A DNA stretch of 64,000 bases, from the IMG/VR virus record IMGVR_UViG_3300034104_005002, positions 1 through 64,000 of that record; one strand, given 5' to 3'. Shown piece after piece: positions 40,871-49,390 of this stretch; within the stretch, counting starts at the first letter, position 1, and each line of letters begins with the position of its first letter. The notes under the pieces were generated by a model. That model was given only the letters and a program-made list of their open reading frames with translations. It ran no database searches and was not told the DNA's origin. Position numbers and translations under genes: made by a program. This DNA comes from a virus.

Positions 40871-40986
40871 TAAAAAGAAGCAATTGAAAGTCCTTCGGAC
40901 TTTATTCCCCGAAGGGGAATTGCTTCTATATTATTTAAATATTTATTGTTTATTTAATATTAATATACTAGTCCTATCAAACCGAC
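40871..40986 (-). ncRNA. Possible small structured RNA
   Basis: From the promoter-like pair at 40993-41021 a transcript of about 115 nt would end in a branched structure: outer stem AGAAGCAATT/AATTGCTTCT (40876-40885/40918-40927) enclosing TTCCCC/GGGGAA and AAAGTCC/GGACTTT hairpins, followed by TTTTT. This is promoter, short body and terminator with no frame inside. Existence needs RNA data; it could simply be a terminator. Confidence 0.45.
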
Positions 40987-40992
40987 AAACCG

Positions 40993-41021
40993 ATTCTAGG
41001 CTCGATTCGAGAGAAAGTCAA
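40993..41021 (-). promoter_or_regulatory. Leftward promoter-like pair, copy 2
   Basis: TTGACT (41021-41016), 17 bp, TAGAAT (40998-40993), preceded by the same GATTGTCACATA box as copy 1. Confidence 0.55.
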
Positions 41022-41059
41022 GTGGGTATGTGACAATCAAGGAATTGTAACAAGGGTGG

Positions 41060-41088
41060 TTGACAGATTTGGATATAGGGTGTATTAT
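41060..41088 (+). promoter_or_regulatory. Sigma-70 promoter of the rightward accessory cluster
   Basis: TTGACA (41060-41065), 17 bp, TATTAT (41083-41088), 25 bp before the first gene. Confidence 0.8.
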
Positions 41089-41112
41089 ACGCAAGTTCAA
41101 TAAATTTTTATA

Positions 41113-41415
41113 ATGTCTAATCTTAAAAGCCTTTTTCATGTAAGCAACCATGTCGATAAGTCCACTCGGATTTCTTATGAGGAATCCCAGGCCATAGTTG
41201 CACTAGCCAATGCAGTAGTAGAAAACGCCAGGGCTATTTCGGCTATTTGTGATTTGGCCAGTGTATCTGGTCCAGTGGCCAATGTTTCTAATTGTAATTT
41301 CTACAATAATGCCTCTGATACCTCCGCAATGAGTGTTGGTTCCGAGGATCCTGAAGAAATGGAAGATCCAGTGGAGGTAGAAGAATCTGAGGATCTGGAA
41401 GACTCTGAAGTGTAG
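41113..41415 (+). CDS. Unknown protein with acidic tail (100 aa)
   Basis: N-terminal 70 residues are mixed helical (SYEESQAIVALANAVVENAR), followed by a strongly acidic C-terminus rich in Glu, Asp and Pro. First gene after the rightward promoter, so probably expressed early. Acidic tails of this kind occur in host-takeover and DNA-mimic proteins, but that is only a suggestion. Confidence 0.65.
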   Translation: MSNLKSLFHVSNHVDKSTRISYEESQAIVALANAVVENARAISAICDLASVSGPVANVSNCNFYNNASDTSAMSVGSEDPEEMEDPVEVEESEDLEDSEV

Positions 41416-41416
41416 A

Positions 41417-41545
41417 ATGGAAGACTTTAATGGAATGTCCCTCGCGTTAGAAGAACTAAGATTCCATATTAAACTTAATGGAGAAATTAGCGCATCAACA
41501 CATTCGATGCTTATAAAATGTATATCAGTACAAAACCCTGGGTAA
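41417..41545 (+). CDS. Tiny protein (42 aa)
   Basis: ATG one base after the previous stop; MEDFNGMSLALEELRFHIKL... TAA at 41543. Tight spacing supports it. Function unknown. Confidence 0.55.
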   Translation: MEDFNGMSLALEELRFHIKLNGEISASTHSMLIKCISVQNPG

Positions 41546-41595
41546 AAAAATAATTACCTCAAAATTCCTTCTAGAAAACCCGATTGGATTTAATT

Positions 41596-41889
41596 ATGCT
41601 CGATTCAGAATTTATTGATCAGTTTTTTGATGGTCCTGAACTTAATGAGGACCAAAAAGGTGCTTTTAATGTCTTGGATGTAAGGCTAACCGACTTTGAC
41701 CATAGATCAGAATTGTCAGAATTGGATGTTTATAATTCTTGTATGTTCTTCACTAGACTTTTAACAAAAATCCAAAAAATGGAAAACCGAATACAAGAAC
41801 TAGAAGAACAGCTAGAAAGTACTTTTTATAATCTTGGAGAACTAGAAGATCGGGTAGAAAAAAAAGGTGTCTACATGGAGGATTGGTGA
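41596..41889 (+). CDS. Coiled-coil protein (97 aa)
   Basis: Begins MLDSEFIDQFFDG at ATG 41596; a TTG at 41584 is an alternative. The C-terminal half is a heptad coiled coil (KIQKMENRIQELEEQLES). Stop overlaps the next ATG (TGATG). Unknown function. Confidence 0.6.
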   Translation: MLDSEFIDQFFDGPELNEDQKGAFNVLDVRLTDFDHRSELSELDVYNSCMFFTRLLTKIQKMENRIQELEEQLESTFYNLGELEDRVEKKGVYMEDW

Positions 41890-42071
41890 TGCTTATAGGT
41901 TATTATTGTATTTGCATACATGATTTTCCAGAGGACGAGGGCATCGTGTACTTTTATGAAACTCCAAAAGTTGGTGACGAGTTTGAATTACCATCAAGTG
42001 ACTATAAAGAAACCTGGAAAATAAGTTCAGTTAATGAAGAAGACTTAGTAATTCATGCAGTAGAAATCTAA
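41889..42071 (+). CDS. Small acidic protein (60 aa)
   Basis: MLIGYYCICIHDFPEDEG...; beta-rich pattern ending VIHAVEI. Start coupled to the preceding stop; next gene begins directly at 42072. Unknown. Confidence 0.6.
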   Translation: MLIGYYCICIHDFPEDEGIVYFYETPKVGDEFELPSSDYKETWKISSVNEEDLVIHAVEI

Positions 42072-42548
42072 ATGAAACCAGTAAATATTTTCAGACTAAC
42101 ACATGAAGTTGCATATAGTTATAGTGATTATGAAATGCAATTTCTTTATTTTGATAGACCAGAACCAATAAAATTTTTAAAATTTGACGAAGATACAAAT
42201 CTTGAAATTAATAAATCAAAAATTTACTCACAAAAAATAAAGAAATTAAGTTTCAATAGTGAAACTCTTTTAAATTTCTTCAACAGAAATAATTTCAATA
42301 TTCAGGGAAATAGTTTTTATTTTGTAGTAGATCCATTTCTTGAAAAAGTGTTGGACACACCTTACAGAGAACAAATAATTTCTCTAAATTATTCAATATC
42401 AGAAGTAGAACAAGAAAACGAAAAACTAAAAGAAAAACAAAAACAATTAGAGAATACTAATCTTAATCTTCTAAAAGAGATTAAAAAGTTTGAACGTTTT
42501 CCATTATGGAAAAGATTATATTTAGCATTTATAGGAAGAACTAAGTGA
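42072..42548 (+). CDS. Unknown protein with coiled coil (158 aa)
   Basis: The first 100 residues are globular, with many Phe, Lys and Asn; residues about 105-140 form a Lys/Glu/Leu coiled coil and the C-terminus is basic (LWKRLYLAFIGRTK). More AT-rich than its neighbours, suggesting recent acquisition. No family recognised. Confidence 0.65.
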   Translation: MKPVNIFRLTHEVAYSYSDYEMQFLYFDRPEPIKFLKFDEDTNLEINKSKIYSQKIKKLSFNSETLLNFFNRNNFNIQGNSFYFVVDPFLEKVLDTPYREQIISLNYSISEVEQENEKLKEKQKQLENTNLNLLKEIKKFERFPLWKRLYLAFIGRTK

Positions 42549-42844
42549 CAAAATTTACAGTAAATCGAGCAGATGGATCTACTTATGAAATCGAATGGCC
42601 TCCAGAATTTCATAAAGAGCCCTACAATGAGATTTCGATCCAATGTGAGGATCCAGAGGCCCTTGTAGCGTCTCTGATAGCCAAATACGAGGCAATCAGG
42701 GCTGATGCCCATCAGGACCTCATAAACTTCCCAGGAGACACAAATTTTATTGGCAATGCTATTTTCTCGGTTCAAGAATCACTTGACAGTCTCCTTTATT
42801 TTTTAAAAATGATTGAGTACAGAAAAGAACATGGAACATTTTGA
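42545..42844 (+). CDS. Unknown protein (99 aa)
   Basis: GTG start overlapping the preceding TGA (GTGA). TKFTVNRADGSTYEIEWP at the N-terminus suggests a small beta hairpin, followed by helices. No family recognised. Confidence 0.65.
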   Translation: MTKFTVNRADGSTYEIEWPPEFHKEPYNEISIQCEDPEALVASLIAKYEAIRADAHQDLINFPGDTNFIGNAIFSVQESLDSLLYFLKMIEYRKEHGTF

Positions 42845-42983
42845 GTTTTATAAAGTTGGTTATATTTACATGGAAAAACAAATGTTTTCGGTCCATTTCT
42901 CTTTAGCAATTGCCCAGGCCGCCATGAGAAACATGATTGATAGAGGGGTTCAAGTAACCGGGTTAGAGTCTCAGACACTTTAA
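42831..42983 (+). CDS. Small protein (50 aa)
   Basis: ATG 42831 inside the end of the previous gene (14-bp overlap) to TAA 42981-42983; MEHFEFYKVGYIYMEKQMF... Helical C-terminus. Unknown. Confidence 0.5.
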   Translation: MEHFEFYKVGYIYMEKQMFSVHFSLAIAQAAMRNMIDRGVQVTGLESQTL

Positions 42984-43050
42984 AAACTGACCACTCATAA
43001 GACCAAGAGAACAAAAGTCTGATATACTTAGTAAGTTCAAAAACAACATT

Positions 43051-43671
43051 ATGAAAAAAACCATCAACGGAAAAGAGTACACTATTGAACCGGGCGCCAA
43101 TCTTCGGAACGCCAATCTTCTGGGCGCCAATCTTTGGGGCGCCAATCTTTGGGGCGCCAATCTTCGGAACGCCGATCTTCAGTACGCCAATCTTGTGGAC
43201 GCCGATCTTCGGGGCGCCAATCTTGTGGATGTCGATCTTCGGGGCGCCGATCTTCGGGGCGCCAATCTTGAGGGCGCCAATCTTCGGGGCGCCAATCTTG
43301 TGGGCGCCAATCTTGTGGGTGCCGATCTTGGGGGTGCCGATCTTGAAAATGCAAAACTTCCTGATTTCCAACTCCCTCCAGAAGAAGGTTCTTTTATTGC
43401 CTATAAAAAGGTAACCACTGGAGTCATCAAACTTCTAATTCCAGAAGATGCTAAGAGGACTTCATCGCTAGTTTCTCGCAAGTGTCGGGCTTCTCATGTT
43501 AGGGTTCTTGAAGGCTCTGGATTTTCCCCGACACATACTGAAAAGAAATTAGAATATAAAGAAGGAGAAGTTGTTTATGCCGATGCCTTTAATGACGACA
43601 TTAGGGTTGATTGTACTTCAGGAATTCATTTCTTTATGACAAAAAAAGAAGCCGAGGAGTGGTATTCATAG
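43051..43671 (+). CDS. Pentapeptide-repeat protein with DUF5758-like C-terminus
   Basis: Product of 206 aa. Residues about 15-100 are A(N/D)LxG/x pentapeptide repeats forming a right-handed beta helix; residues about 108-206 ([40 protein letters not shown]) match the domain often found after phage pentapeptide repeats. Members can mimic DNA and bind topoisomerases, but the function here is unknown. The repeats arise from an underlying 15-bp DNA repeat. Confidence 0.8.
   Translation: MKKTINGKEYTIEPGANLRNANLLGANLWGANLWGANLRNADLQYANLVDADLRGANLVDVDLRGADLRGANLEGANLRGANLVGANLVGADLGGADLENAKLPDFQLPPEEGSFIAYKKVTTGVIKLLIPEDAKRTSSLVSRKCRASHVRVLEGSGFSPTHTEKKLEYKEGEVVYADAFNDDIRVDCTSGIHFFMTKKEAEEWYS
43093..43350 (+). 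repeat. 15-bp tandem repeat coding pentapeptides
   Basis: About 17 near-copies of a unit like GGCGCCAATCTTCGG. The unit is in phase with the five-codon repeat, so copy number can change without a frameshift. Confidence 0.85.
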
Positions 43672-45132
43672 AGTAATATTATAAATATCATACTCAAACT
43701 CTTCTTCATTGTATAATTTCACTCTTTCTATAAAGTGGTTTAAAGTATAATTCTTCCCACAATCATCCGCAATATCATAAAGAATACATTTATCTTTGGT
43801 TTTTGACTTTCTTAATCCTCGACCAATTGTTTGCAATACTCTAATCTTTCCTTTACTTGGAAATCCAAAGATGATGTTGTTAAGATTCTTAATTGAAATT
43901 CCGGTGCTAAAAACTCCATAAGATGCAACAATAATCGCATTATTTTCTCTCTCTACAATACCGCGAACTTCTTCTCTTTCTTTTGCCTCTACTCCACCAT
44001 GAACAAAGAATATCTTTCTTTTATCATCTGCGGCATTCTTAATTAAATTGTAAAGAACTTCCCCATGAGTCTCTACTCTTGAGAAAATCAAAAGAGTGTT
44101 TCCTTTTAAATTCAATGCAAGATTTTTTAAGTAATTATTTCTCTTCTCACTAGTAATCAGAAACTGAACTTCTTCTTCATAATTCGCAAACTTTTGTTCT
44201 TTGTGCTTTAATACCAAACACTTAATATCTAATTTTGCGGCTCTACCCTTTTCAATCAATTCTTTGGTATTAATGGCCCGATAAGGGGGACCAAATAGAC
44301 CAGTAATTGTCAATTCATTACAGGCTTTTCCATCATCATTGTTACTGAGAGTACCAGTAAAACCAAAACGGTATTTGATCTCATGGCAGTTTTTCATAAT
44401 ATTGATGAGACTCTTGGACTTTACTCCGTGACATTCATCAACCATGATAACGTCATAATTATCATAAAAGGACCTTGGATTCTCGTAAATCCCCTGCCAA
44501 GTACTGTAGGTTACTGATTTATCTGTCTTATGATTTTGCCCAGCATAAATCATATGAATGTTTGATTCGGAATCATATCCATACTCAATCCAGTCATTAT
44601 ACATCTGATGTATCAGTGATGTGGTAGGAAATACACAAAGAATTCTCAAACCCTTCATCAAGTAATATCTTGCGATACAGTAAATCATAAAAGATTTACC
44701 AGAAGAAGTAGCCGAAACAATTGTTTTTCTATTGTATCTTAAACATTCATAAACAGTTCCAATCTGATAATCATAAGGATCCAGACCTGATTTTTTTCCT
44801 AGGGCCTTAACAAACTCGGCCACACCTTCTTTGGTGATTTGTTCATTAACCTCAAAAGGACAGCCAAAGAACTTACTATTTTTAAATTCATAAGAATAGC
44901 CATAAGCCTTAATTTTTTCAATAATCTTATCAATTAAACCACAATAGATTTCTCCATTGGTCTTGGACAAAAGACTAATCTGGCCATTCCAACCACCTCT
45001 TTTATATGCCGGGGAAAACTTGGCCCCCGGAACCTCAAAGGTAAAATAGGGAGCCAATTCGTATAGAACATGCGGTTCGCAAATGAGGCGATTATAGACC
45101 TCATTTTTCTTTTCAATAATTACGTCTGACAT
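43666..45132 (-). CDS. uvsW: UvsW-like recombination helicase
   Basis: Product of 488 aa, superfamily 2. Motif I is SATSSGKSF (K146), motif II VDECHG, motif [12 protein letters not shown], motif [12 protein letters not shown]. UvsW unwinds R-loops and branched DNA and ends origin-driven replication in T4. Its start is directly preceded by uvsY. Confidence 0.95.
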   Translation of the reverse strand: MSDVIIEKKNEVYNRLICEPHVLYELAPYFTFEVPGAKFSPAYKRGGWNGQISLLSKTNGEIYCGLIDKIIEKIKAYGYSYEFKNSKFFGCPFEVNEQITKEGVAEFVKALGKKSGLDPYDYQIGTVYECLRYNRKTIVSATSSGKSFMIYCIARYYLMKGLRILCVFPTTSLIHQMYNDWIEYGYDSESNIHMIYAGQNHKTDKSVTYSTWQGIYENPRSFYDNYDVIMVDECHGVKSKSLINIMKNCHEIKYRFGFTGTLSNNDDGKACNELTITGLFGPPYRAINTKELIEKGRAAKLDIKCLVLKHKEQKFANYEEEVQFLITSEKRNNYLKNLALNLKGNTLLIFSRVETHGEVLYNLIKNAADDKRKIFFVHGGVEAKEREEVRGIVERENNAIIVASYGVFSTGISIKNLNNIIFGFPSKGKIRVLQTIGRGLRKSKTKDKCILYDIADDCGKNYTLNHFIERVKLYNEEEFEYDIYNITL

Positions 45133-45558
45133 TTACTGTCCTGCGATAAATTTACTCCATTCAATTGAATCACGAATTTGAAATGATCGATTATGAATCA
45201 TTTTCAAAATGTCTGTTAGGTAAGACATCACAAAACCCAAGTATTCAACCTGAGTCTTAAGTTTGACTAGCTCTTCGTCTGAGTTTAAGTAGATCGGAAG
45301 ATCTGCCTTTATAATTCGATGACCAAGAGGTTTTTCTATGTAGACATGAGGATCGGACTTCCCCAAGTAATAATGAGTCTTTTCTGCATATAGATTATTA
45401 TATTCAGACTCTTTGAGTTTCTTTTTTATATACGTCTTATTCTGCATTTCATGATACCTACCATGTAACTGTGGAATTCTCAGGGCCTCTTCATGAAGAT
45501 TATCCGGATCAATTTGAGAATCAATTTTCCACATTTCTTCAATTTCATTTATGTTCAT
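45133..45558 (-). CDS. uvsY: UvsY-like recombination mediator
   Basis: Product of 141 aa; EEMWKIDSQIDPDNLHEEAL, IPQLHGRY and YLTDILKMIHNRSFQIRDSIEW match T4-like UvsY as I recall. It loads UvsX on SSB-coated DNA. Its ATG overlaps the upstream stop by 4 bp. Confidence 0.9.
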   Translation of the reverse strand: MNINEIEEMWKIDSQIDPDNLHEEALRIPQLHGRYHEMQNKTYIKKKLKESEYNNLYAEKTHYYLGKSDPHVYIEKPLGHRIIKADLPIYLNSDEELVKLKTQVEYLGFVMSYLTDILKMIHNRSFQIRDSIEWSKFIAGQ

Positions 45559-46127
45559 AGGGGGTTTCCTTTATTATCAGTAATAATGTAGTGTGAATAC
45601 TTGAATTTAACTTCTGCTGTAAATGGATCGGAATCAGTCAGAGTGGCATCAAACAGCAAAGTGGTGAGACCATAGGGGAAGAGATTAAAATACTTCACCA
45701 AGAAATTAGGTCTCTGACTGCTATTTAGTACCTGAAGAGTACCGTCCGAATAAATTCCTAGCCCTGGATTGATACTTCCATAACCACTTTCTACATTGTC
45801 TCTTTGTAAATCATAAATTTGATGAAGATCTTCTGGATATCCAAGACCTTTAATCCACTTATGAATCTCTAAATAATTTTCTAGATTTTCATCCACCAAG
45901 AACTGAAGATTCAGGTCCTCAAAGGTAATCTTGTCCCCAGGTTCTTGTAGGTCTCTGAAGGGAGTGGGGAAATCCGCAATTCCCAAATTCATTGAGGGGA
46001 TGTTTGCTCTGTTAGAATAAAAAGAAACTTTGGGAGTTCTTGATAGAGTAAATAAGAACTGAGTGGGCTGAAGAAAATTTCGGTTCTCTATTTGTCTATC
46101 TGGCTTCAAATAAGGAAATTCAGGCAT
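45555..46127 (-). CDS. Tail-tube-family virion protein (190 aa)
   Basis: FTLSRTPKVSFYSNRANIPS, then DLNLQFLVDENLENYLEIHK, parallels the order of strands and helix in the gp19 tube protein here (DATSMPAS, SVTVINDEDFRLRSAFELW). It may be a second tube-like protein or a tube-cap/baseplate protein such as gp48/54. An ATAAATA motif (46146-46152) is 18 nt upstream. Confidence 0.6.
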   Translation of the reverse strand: MPEFPYLKPDRQIENRNFLQPTQFLFTLSRTPKVSFYSNRANIPSMNLGIADFPTPFRDLQEPGDKITFEDLNLQFLVDENLENYLEIHKWIKGLGYPEDLHQIYDLQRDNVESGYGSINPGLGIYSDGTLQVLNSSQRPNFLVKYFNLFPYGLTTLLFDATLTDSDPFTAEVKFKYSHYIITDNKGNPL

Positions 46128-46145
46128 TTCATAAACTCTTTTAAC

Positions 46146-46152
46146 TATTTAT
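46146..46152 (-). promoter_or_regulatory. Late promoter-like ATAAATA
   Basis: Minus strand, 18 nt before the 190-aa virion gene; overlaps the start of the divergent endonuclease gene. Confidence 0.4.
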
Positions 46153-47650
46153 GGACAATTTCAAAGAATTGGTTAAAGCCTCATGGAGTGATAAAAGTCT
46201 CTTTGCGTCGCTTGTAAAGAACAAAGAATTTGTTTCTGAATTAAGAAATCAAACTTTCTTTATGGATAAACAGTATGAAAAGATTCAAAACAAGCACCGG
46301 GCCTATGTTGTTCTGAATGACATCAAAAAAGTTCCTTTATGTGAATGTGGTTGTGGCCTAGCAGCCAACCTTAACTATACCTATCCAGAACAAGGATTTA
46401 GAAGATTTTATAATAATGACCACTCTTTAAAAGTAAAATCTCCAATCATTACAAAAGAGACTCTATATAATGAAAGAATTGTTGCTCAAAAATCAGTAGA
46501 CCAGATTGCAAGTGATCTAAAAACAAGTCCGGTCACGATCCGAAACAAACTTAAAGAATATGGCCTAGATAATCTTTTTGACGCAAGACAAAGAAATCTA
46601 AATGCCAATCGAATTCTTCAGTCCAAGGAAGAACTATCTGCTCTTTATAGTTCGGGTCTTAAAGTAGAAGAAGTTGCCGAACAATTAAATACCACAAAAG
46701 GAACCGTTTCTAGATGGATGCAGGTTCATGGAATTGAAACCAGAAGTTCAAATTCTTATGAAAGAAAAATCAAAAAGATTAGTAAAGAAGAAAATGAGAT
46801 TTATAATTGGTTGAAAACAATCTACAATAAAGAAATTCAACAATCTAATCGTTCTGTTCTTAATGGGAAAGAATTAGATCTTTATTTACCAGAAGATAAT
46901 CTGGCAATTGAGTATAATGGGTTATACTCTCATCTTTATCGTCCTTGGGAAGAAAAAGAATGTTTAATTAAAGGTCCTTCTTATCATTTACAGAAAACAA
47001 TAGAGTGTAGTAAAAATGAAATACAACTATTACAGTTTTATAGTGATGAGTGGAAATTTAAAAAAGAAATCGTTCAAAATATTATCAAAAGTAAATTGGG
47101 TCTAAATAAGAGACTTTATGCACGAAAATGTATTGTCAAAGAAATCGACGTTTCATTAAAGAATTCTTTTTTAAACCAAAATCATATTCAAAGAGAAGAC
47201 AAAAGTAAAATTAAACTGGGTCTTTTTTATGAGAATAAACTAGTTTGTGTAATGACTTTTTGTAATTCTAGATTTAATCGAAATTATCAGTGGGAACTTT
47301 CTAGGTTTGCCTGTCTCGGTGGAATTACTGTTGTTGGTGGATTTTCTAAGATGTTGAAGAATTTTATTGATTCTTATGGTGGTTCTATTGTAAGTTATGC
47401 TGATCGAAGAATTTCTAATGGTGATGTTTATAAGAAAAACGGTTTCAATTTAATTCATGTTAATGGGCCTTCTTATTTTTATGTCGATAAGAATTGTTTA
47501 GAGCGGCACAATCGAATGAAGTTTCAAAAGAAATTGATAGGGGCGTATGATTGTTCAGAGTATGAGAAGGCCAGAGAAATGGGATTTGAGAAAATTTGGG
47601 ACTGTGGGAGTCTTACTTATGGGTTGGGACCTTTCGGCCCTATAAATTAG
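46151..47650 (+). CDS. Hef-like (Vsr-type) homing endonuclease with HTH domain
   Basis: Product of 499 aa. Residues about 110-200 contain two helix-turn-helix-like segments (SVDQIASDLKTSPVTIRNKL and KVEEVAEQLNTTKGTVSRWM). The nuclease core follows: ELDLYLPEDNLAIEYNGLYSH, then YHLQKTIECSKNEIQLLQFY, the D..E/H pattern of the Vsr-like EDxHD homing family described with fractured genes in marine phages. It lies between a tail gene and the major capsid gene on the opposite strand, next to an endonuclease relic. Confidence 0.85.
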   Translation: MDNFKELVKASWSDKSLFASLVKNKEFVSELRNQTFFMDKQYEKIQNKHRAYVVLNDIKKVPLCECGCGLAANLNYTYPEQGFRRFYNNDHSLKVKSPIITKETLYNERIVAQKSVDQIASDLKTSPVTIRNKLKEYGLDNLFDARQRNLNANRILQSKEELSALYSSGLKVEEVAEQLNTTKGTVSRWMQVHGIETRSSNSYERKIKKISKEENEIYNWLKTIYNKEIQQSNRSVLNGKELDLYLPEDNLAIEYNGLYSHLYRPWEEKECLIKGPSYHLQKTIECSKNEIQLLQFYSDEWKFKKEIVQNIIKSKLGLNKRLYARKCIVKEIDVSLKNSFLNQNHIQREDKSKIKLGLFYENKLVCVMTFCNSRFNRNYQWELSRFACLGGITVVGGFSKMLKNFIDSYGGSIVSYADRRISNGDVYKKNGFNLIHVNGPSYFYVDKNCLERHNRMKFQKKLIGAYDCSEYEKAREMGFEKIWDCGSLTYGLGPFGPIN

Positions 47651-47848
47651 TCTAGTTTTTTTTACTCTATAGCCTTTATAATCGTCCTGTTTACCATAAG
47701 CAACTAATCTCATAGAACTATTATTTAATTCTCGTTCTCTACAATATTTTGAAAGATTTACAATAATTTCTTCAGTTCCATCTGGAGCAATAATAAGCCA
47801 ACATTTACTGTTTGCTTCTTCTGCTCGTTTCTTTTGTAAAAACTTTAG
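47651..47848 (-). pseudogene. Relic of a homing endonuclease C-terminus
   Basis: About 66 codons are open on the minus strand without a start codon: KRAEEANSKCWLIIAPDGTE, then NLSKYCRERELNNSSM and YKGYRVKK. This W-L-I-x-x-P-D-G / NLxxxCRExxLNxSxM / YKGY pattern is the usual C-terminal DNA-binding domain of phage GIY-YIG and HNH endonucleases. A TGA stands directly upstream and the catalytic part is missing. Confidence 0.65.
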
Positions 47849-47867
47849 TCATAATTTTATTGCAAAT

Positions 47868-47895
47868 GAAAAAGAGGTGGTTTCCCACCTCTTTA
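47868..47895 (-). terminator. Intrinsic terminator after major capsid gene
   Basis: GAGGTGG/CCACCTC stem with a 4-base loop; five T follow on the minus strand and a shorter T-run on the plus strand, so it may also stop rightward transcripts. Confidence 0.8.
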
Positions 47896-47926
47896 TATTG
47901 GCTAGTTTTAGCTAAGGTTTTAGATA

Positions 47927-49336
47927 TTAAGATAAGTTTCGGATGGAAACTCTACGATAATAGCGGTTGCTATTGATTTTCAGACGGCCCAGGCCTTGAT
48001 CCAAGCCCTCAGCGAAGGGGTTTGCGACCATGCCATAACGAGTCTTAAATCCGATAGCAGGCTGGAAAGTCTTAGGATCTACAGCACGAACCATTTGCAG
48101 TGGCAAATATGGAGCATAGAAAATCCCCGCATCATAAGGTGAAGAACCCTTGTAACCAACAACATAATACTGATTAGCACTTACGTTGGCAGAATAAGGA
48201 TCAATGTATACACGGTACTTACCCATAAGAACGCCAGCAAAAGTATTGCCAGTATCGTCTACGTTTAGGTTAGCATTTAGAGCAGGAGTATAATCAAGTA
48301 CACCAGCCATGGTTAGCGCGGAGGCTACGTCAGCAGAGCACATGATTACGTTACCCTTCCCTCTACGAGTACGCTGGGCGATAGCGTTTGCATCACGCTC
48401 AATCTGGAAGATTAGACCCTTAAACTTCTCAACTGACCAACGACCGTTGGAGTCAATATCAAGGTCAAAAATACCAGGAGTAGAAGTGTTTACGGCTGCA
48501 CCTTGTTCGGCTACCTTATAAATGGTACGAATAACCTCGCGGTTAATTTCGGCAAGAATTTCGGTAGACAGAATGTTAGCCAGCTCGGCTTCGGCAGAAA
48601 GACCATGAATCGCCTTGAGATCCTGGGCCATTTCTAGAGTGTACTGAGCCCGGAGAGCGCGGCTCTTAGCCTCAACAAGAACTTTCTCAATCGAGAAGCT
48701 CATTTCGTTGAACTGATTATTATCACCATTGCCAAGATTCTCAGCATCACCGGTTACCATACCCTGACCTAGGTTATATGCAGCCTGATTGGCTGAACCG
48801 GTTGGGTTAAGTAGACCAGGATTGGTGCCAAGTTGACCAGCAGTAGTACCCATACCAGAGATGGCAGAGGTGATACCGGCAGTCAGGCTACGACCACTGT
48901 TTTGAGCAGAGAATGAGGTGTCTACTTCATCGAAGAAGGTCTCATCACCACTTTGGCCTTCATAGCGAGAGCGCATGGCGAAGATTAGACCAGTAGGACC
49001 AGTCATGGGCTGTACACCAGCCAGATCATAGGCCACAAGATTAGGCATAGCACGACGAATCATGCTGATTAGAATTGGGTCAAAACCGGCTACTGGACCA
49101 GCAGCATCGGCTGAGCCGCTAAAACCACCAGATGCACCAGGGGCATTAGCAATAGTAGGACTTTCTAGAAGAAGTCCATTGTTGAAAGAATTGGTTTCCC
49201 GAAGATCATGTTCGGCGTTTTCTAGCAGGATAGCGGTGATCTTTCTGCGATGAGCATCCTTGATGGGATCAAGGCCGTCAAAGTTCAGAAGCGGAGCCCA
49301 CTTTTCCTGCAATTGGCTTTCGTTAAGTTGAAGCAT
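47927..49336 (-). CDS. 23: Major capsid protein, gp23-like
   Basis: Product of 469 aa. Conserved blocks: RRAMPNLVAYDLAGVQPMTG, PTGLIFAMRSRY and, near the end, FKTRYGMVANPFAE. The N-terminal 60-65 residues up to the ANAPGASGGF region probably form the pro-arm removed by the gp21 protease. Preceded by genes 21 and 22, as in T4. Confidence 0.96.
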   Translation of the reverse strand: MLQLNESQLQEKWAPLLNFDGLDPIKDAHRRKITAILLENAEHDLRETNSFNNGLLLESPTIANAPGASGGFSGSADAAGPVAGFDPILISMIRRAMPNLVAYDLAGVQPMTGPTGLIFAMRSRYEGQSGDETFFDEVDTSFSAQNSGRSLTAGITSAISGMGTTAGQLGTNPGLLNPTGSANQAAYNLGQGMVTGDAENLGNGDNNQFNEMSFSIEKVLVEAKSRALRAQYTLEMAQDLKAIHGLSAEAELANILSTEILAEINREVIRTIYKVAEQGAAVNTSTPGIFDLDIDSNGRWSVEKFKGLIFQIERDANAIAQRTRRGKGNVIMCSADVASALTMAGVLDYTPALNANLNVDDTGNTFAGVLMGKYRVYIDPYSANVSANQYYVVGYKGSSPYDAGIFYAPYLPLQMVRAVDPKTFQPAIGFKTRYGMVANPFAEGLDQGLGRLKINSNRYYRRVSIRNLS

Positions 49337-49390
49337 TTTGCGTTTACCTCTTTAGAGTTTAAAAGTTTGGGTTTGATTTAAATATTGAAA

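Larger units (their letters stand above)
40742..41112. other. Gene-free region with duplicated promoter modules
   Basis: No coding frame seen. Two imperfect copies of a module (ends near 40744-40850 and 40935-41040) share TTTATTGTTTATT and AAAGTCAAGTG..TATGTGACAATC. Each copy has a leftward promoter-like pair. A structured element with a T-run sits between, and a rightward promoter follows. Confidence 0.7.

Noticed and set aside
43093-43350. CRISPR-like array
   Set aside because: The repeats are contiguous 15-bp units without spacers and code pentapeptides in phase.
43082-43354. Long minus-strand frames rich in QDWRPEDW opposite the pentapeptide gene
   Set aside because: They are created by the 15-bp repeat being open in several frames; the plus-strand protein has a known repeat and a recognised C-terminal domain.
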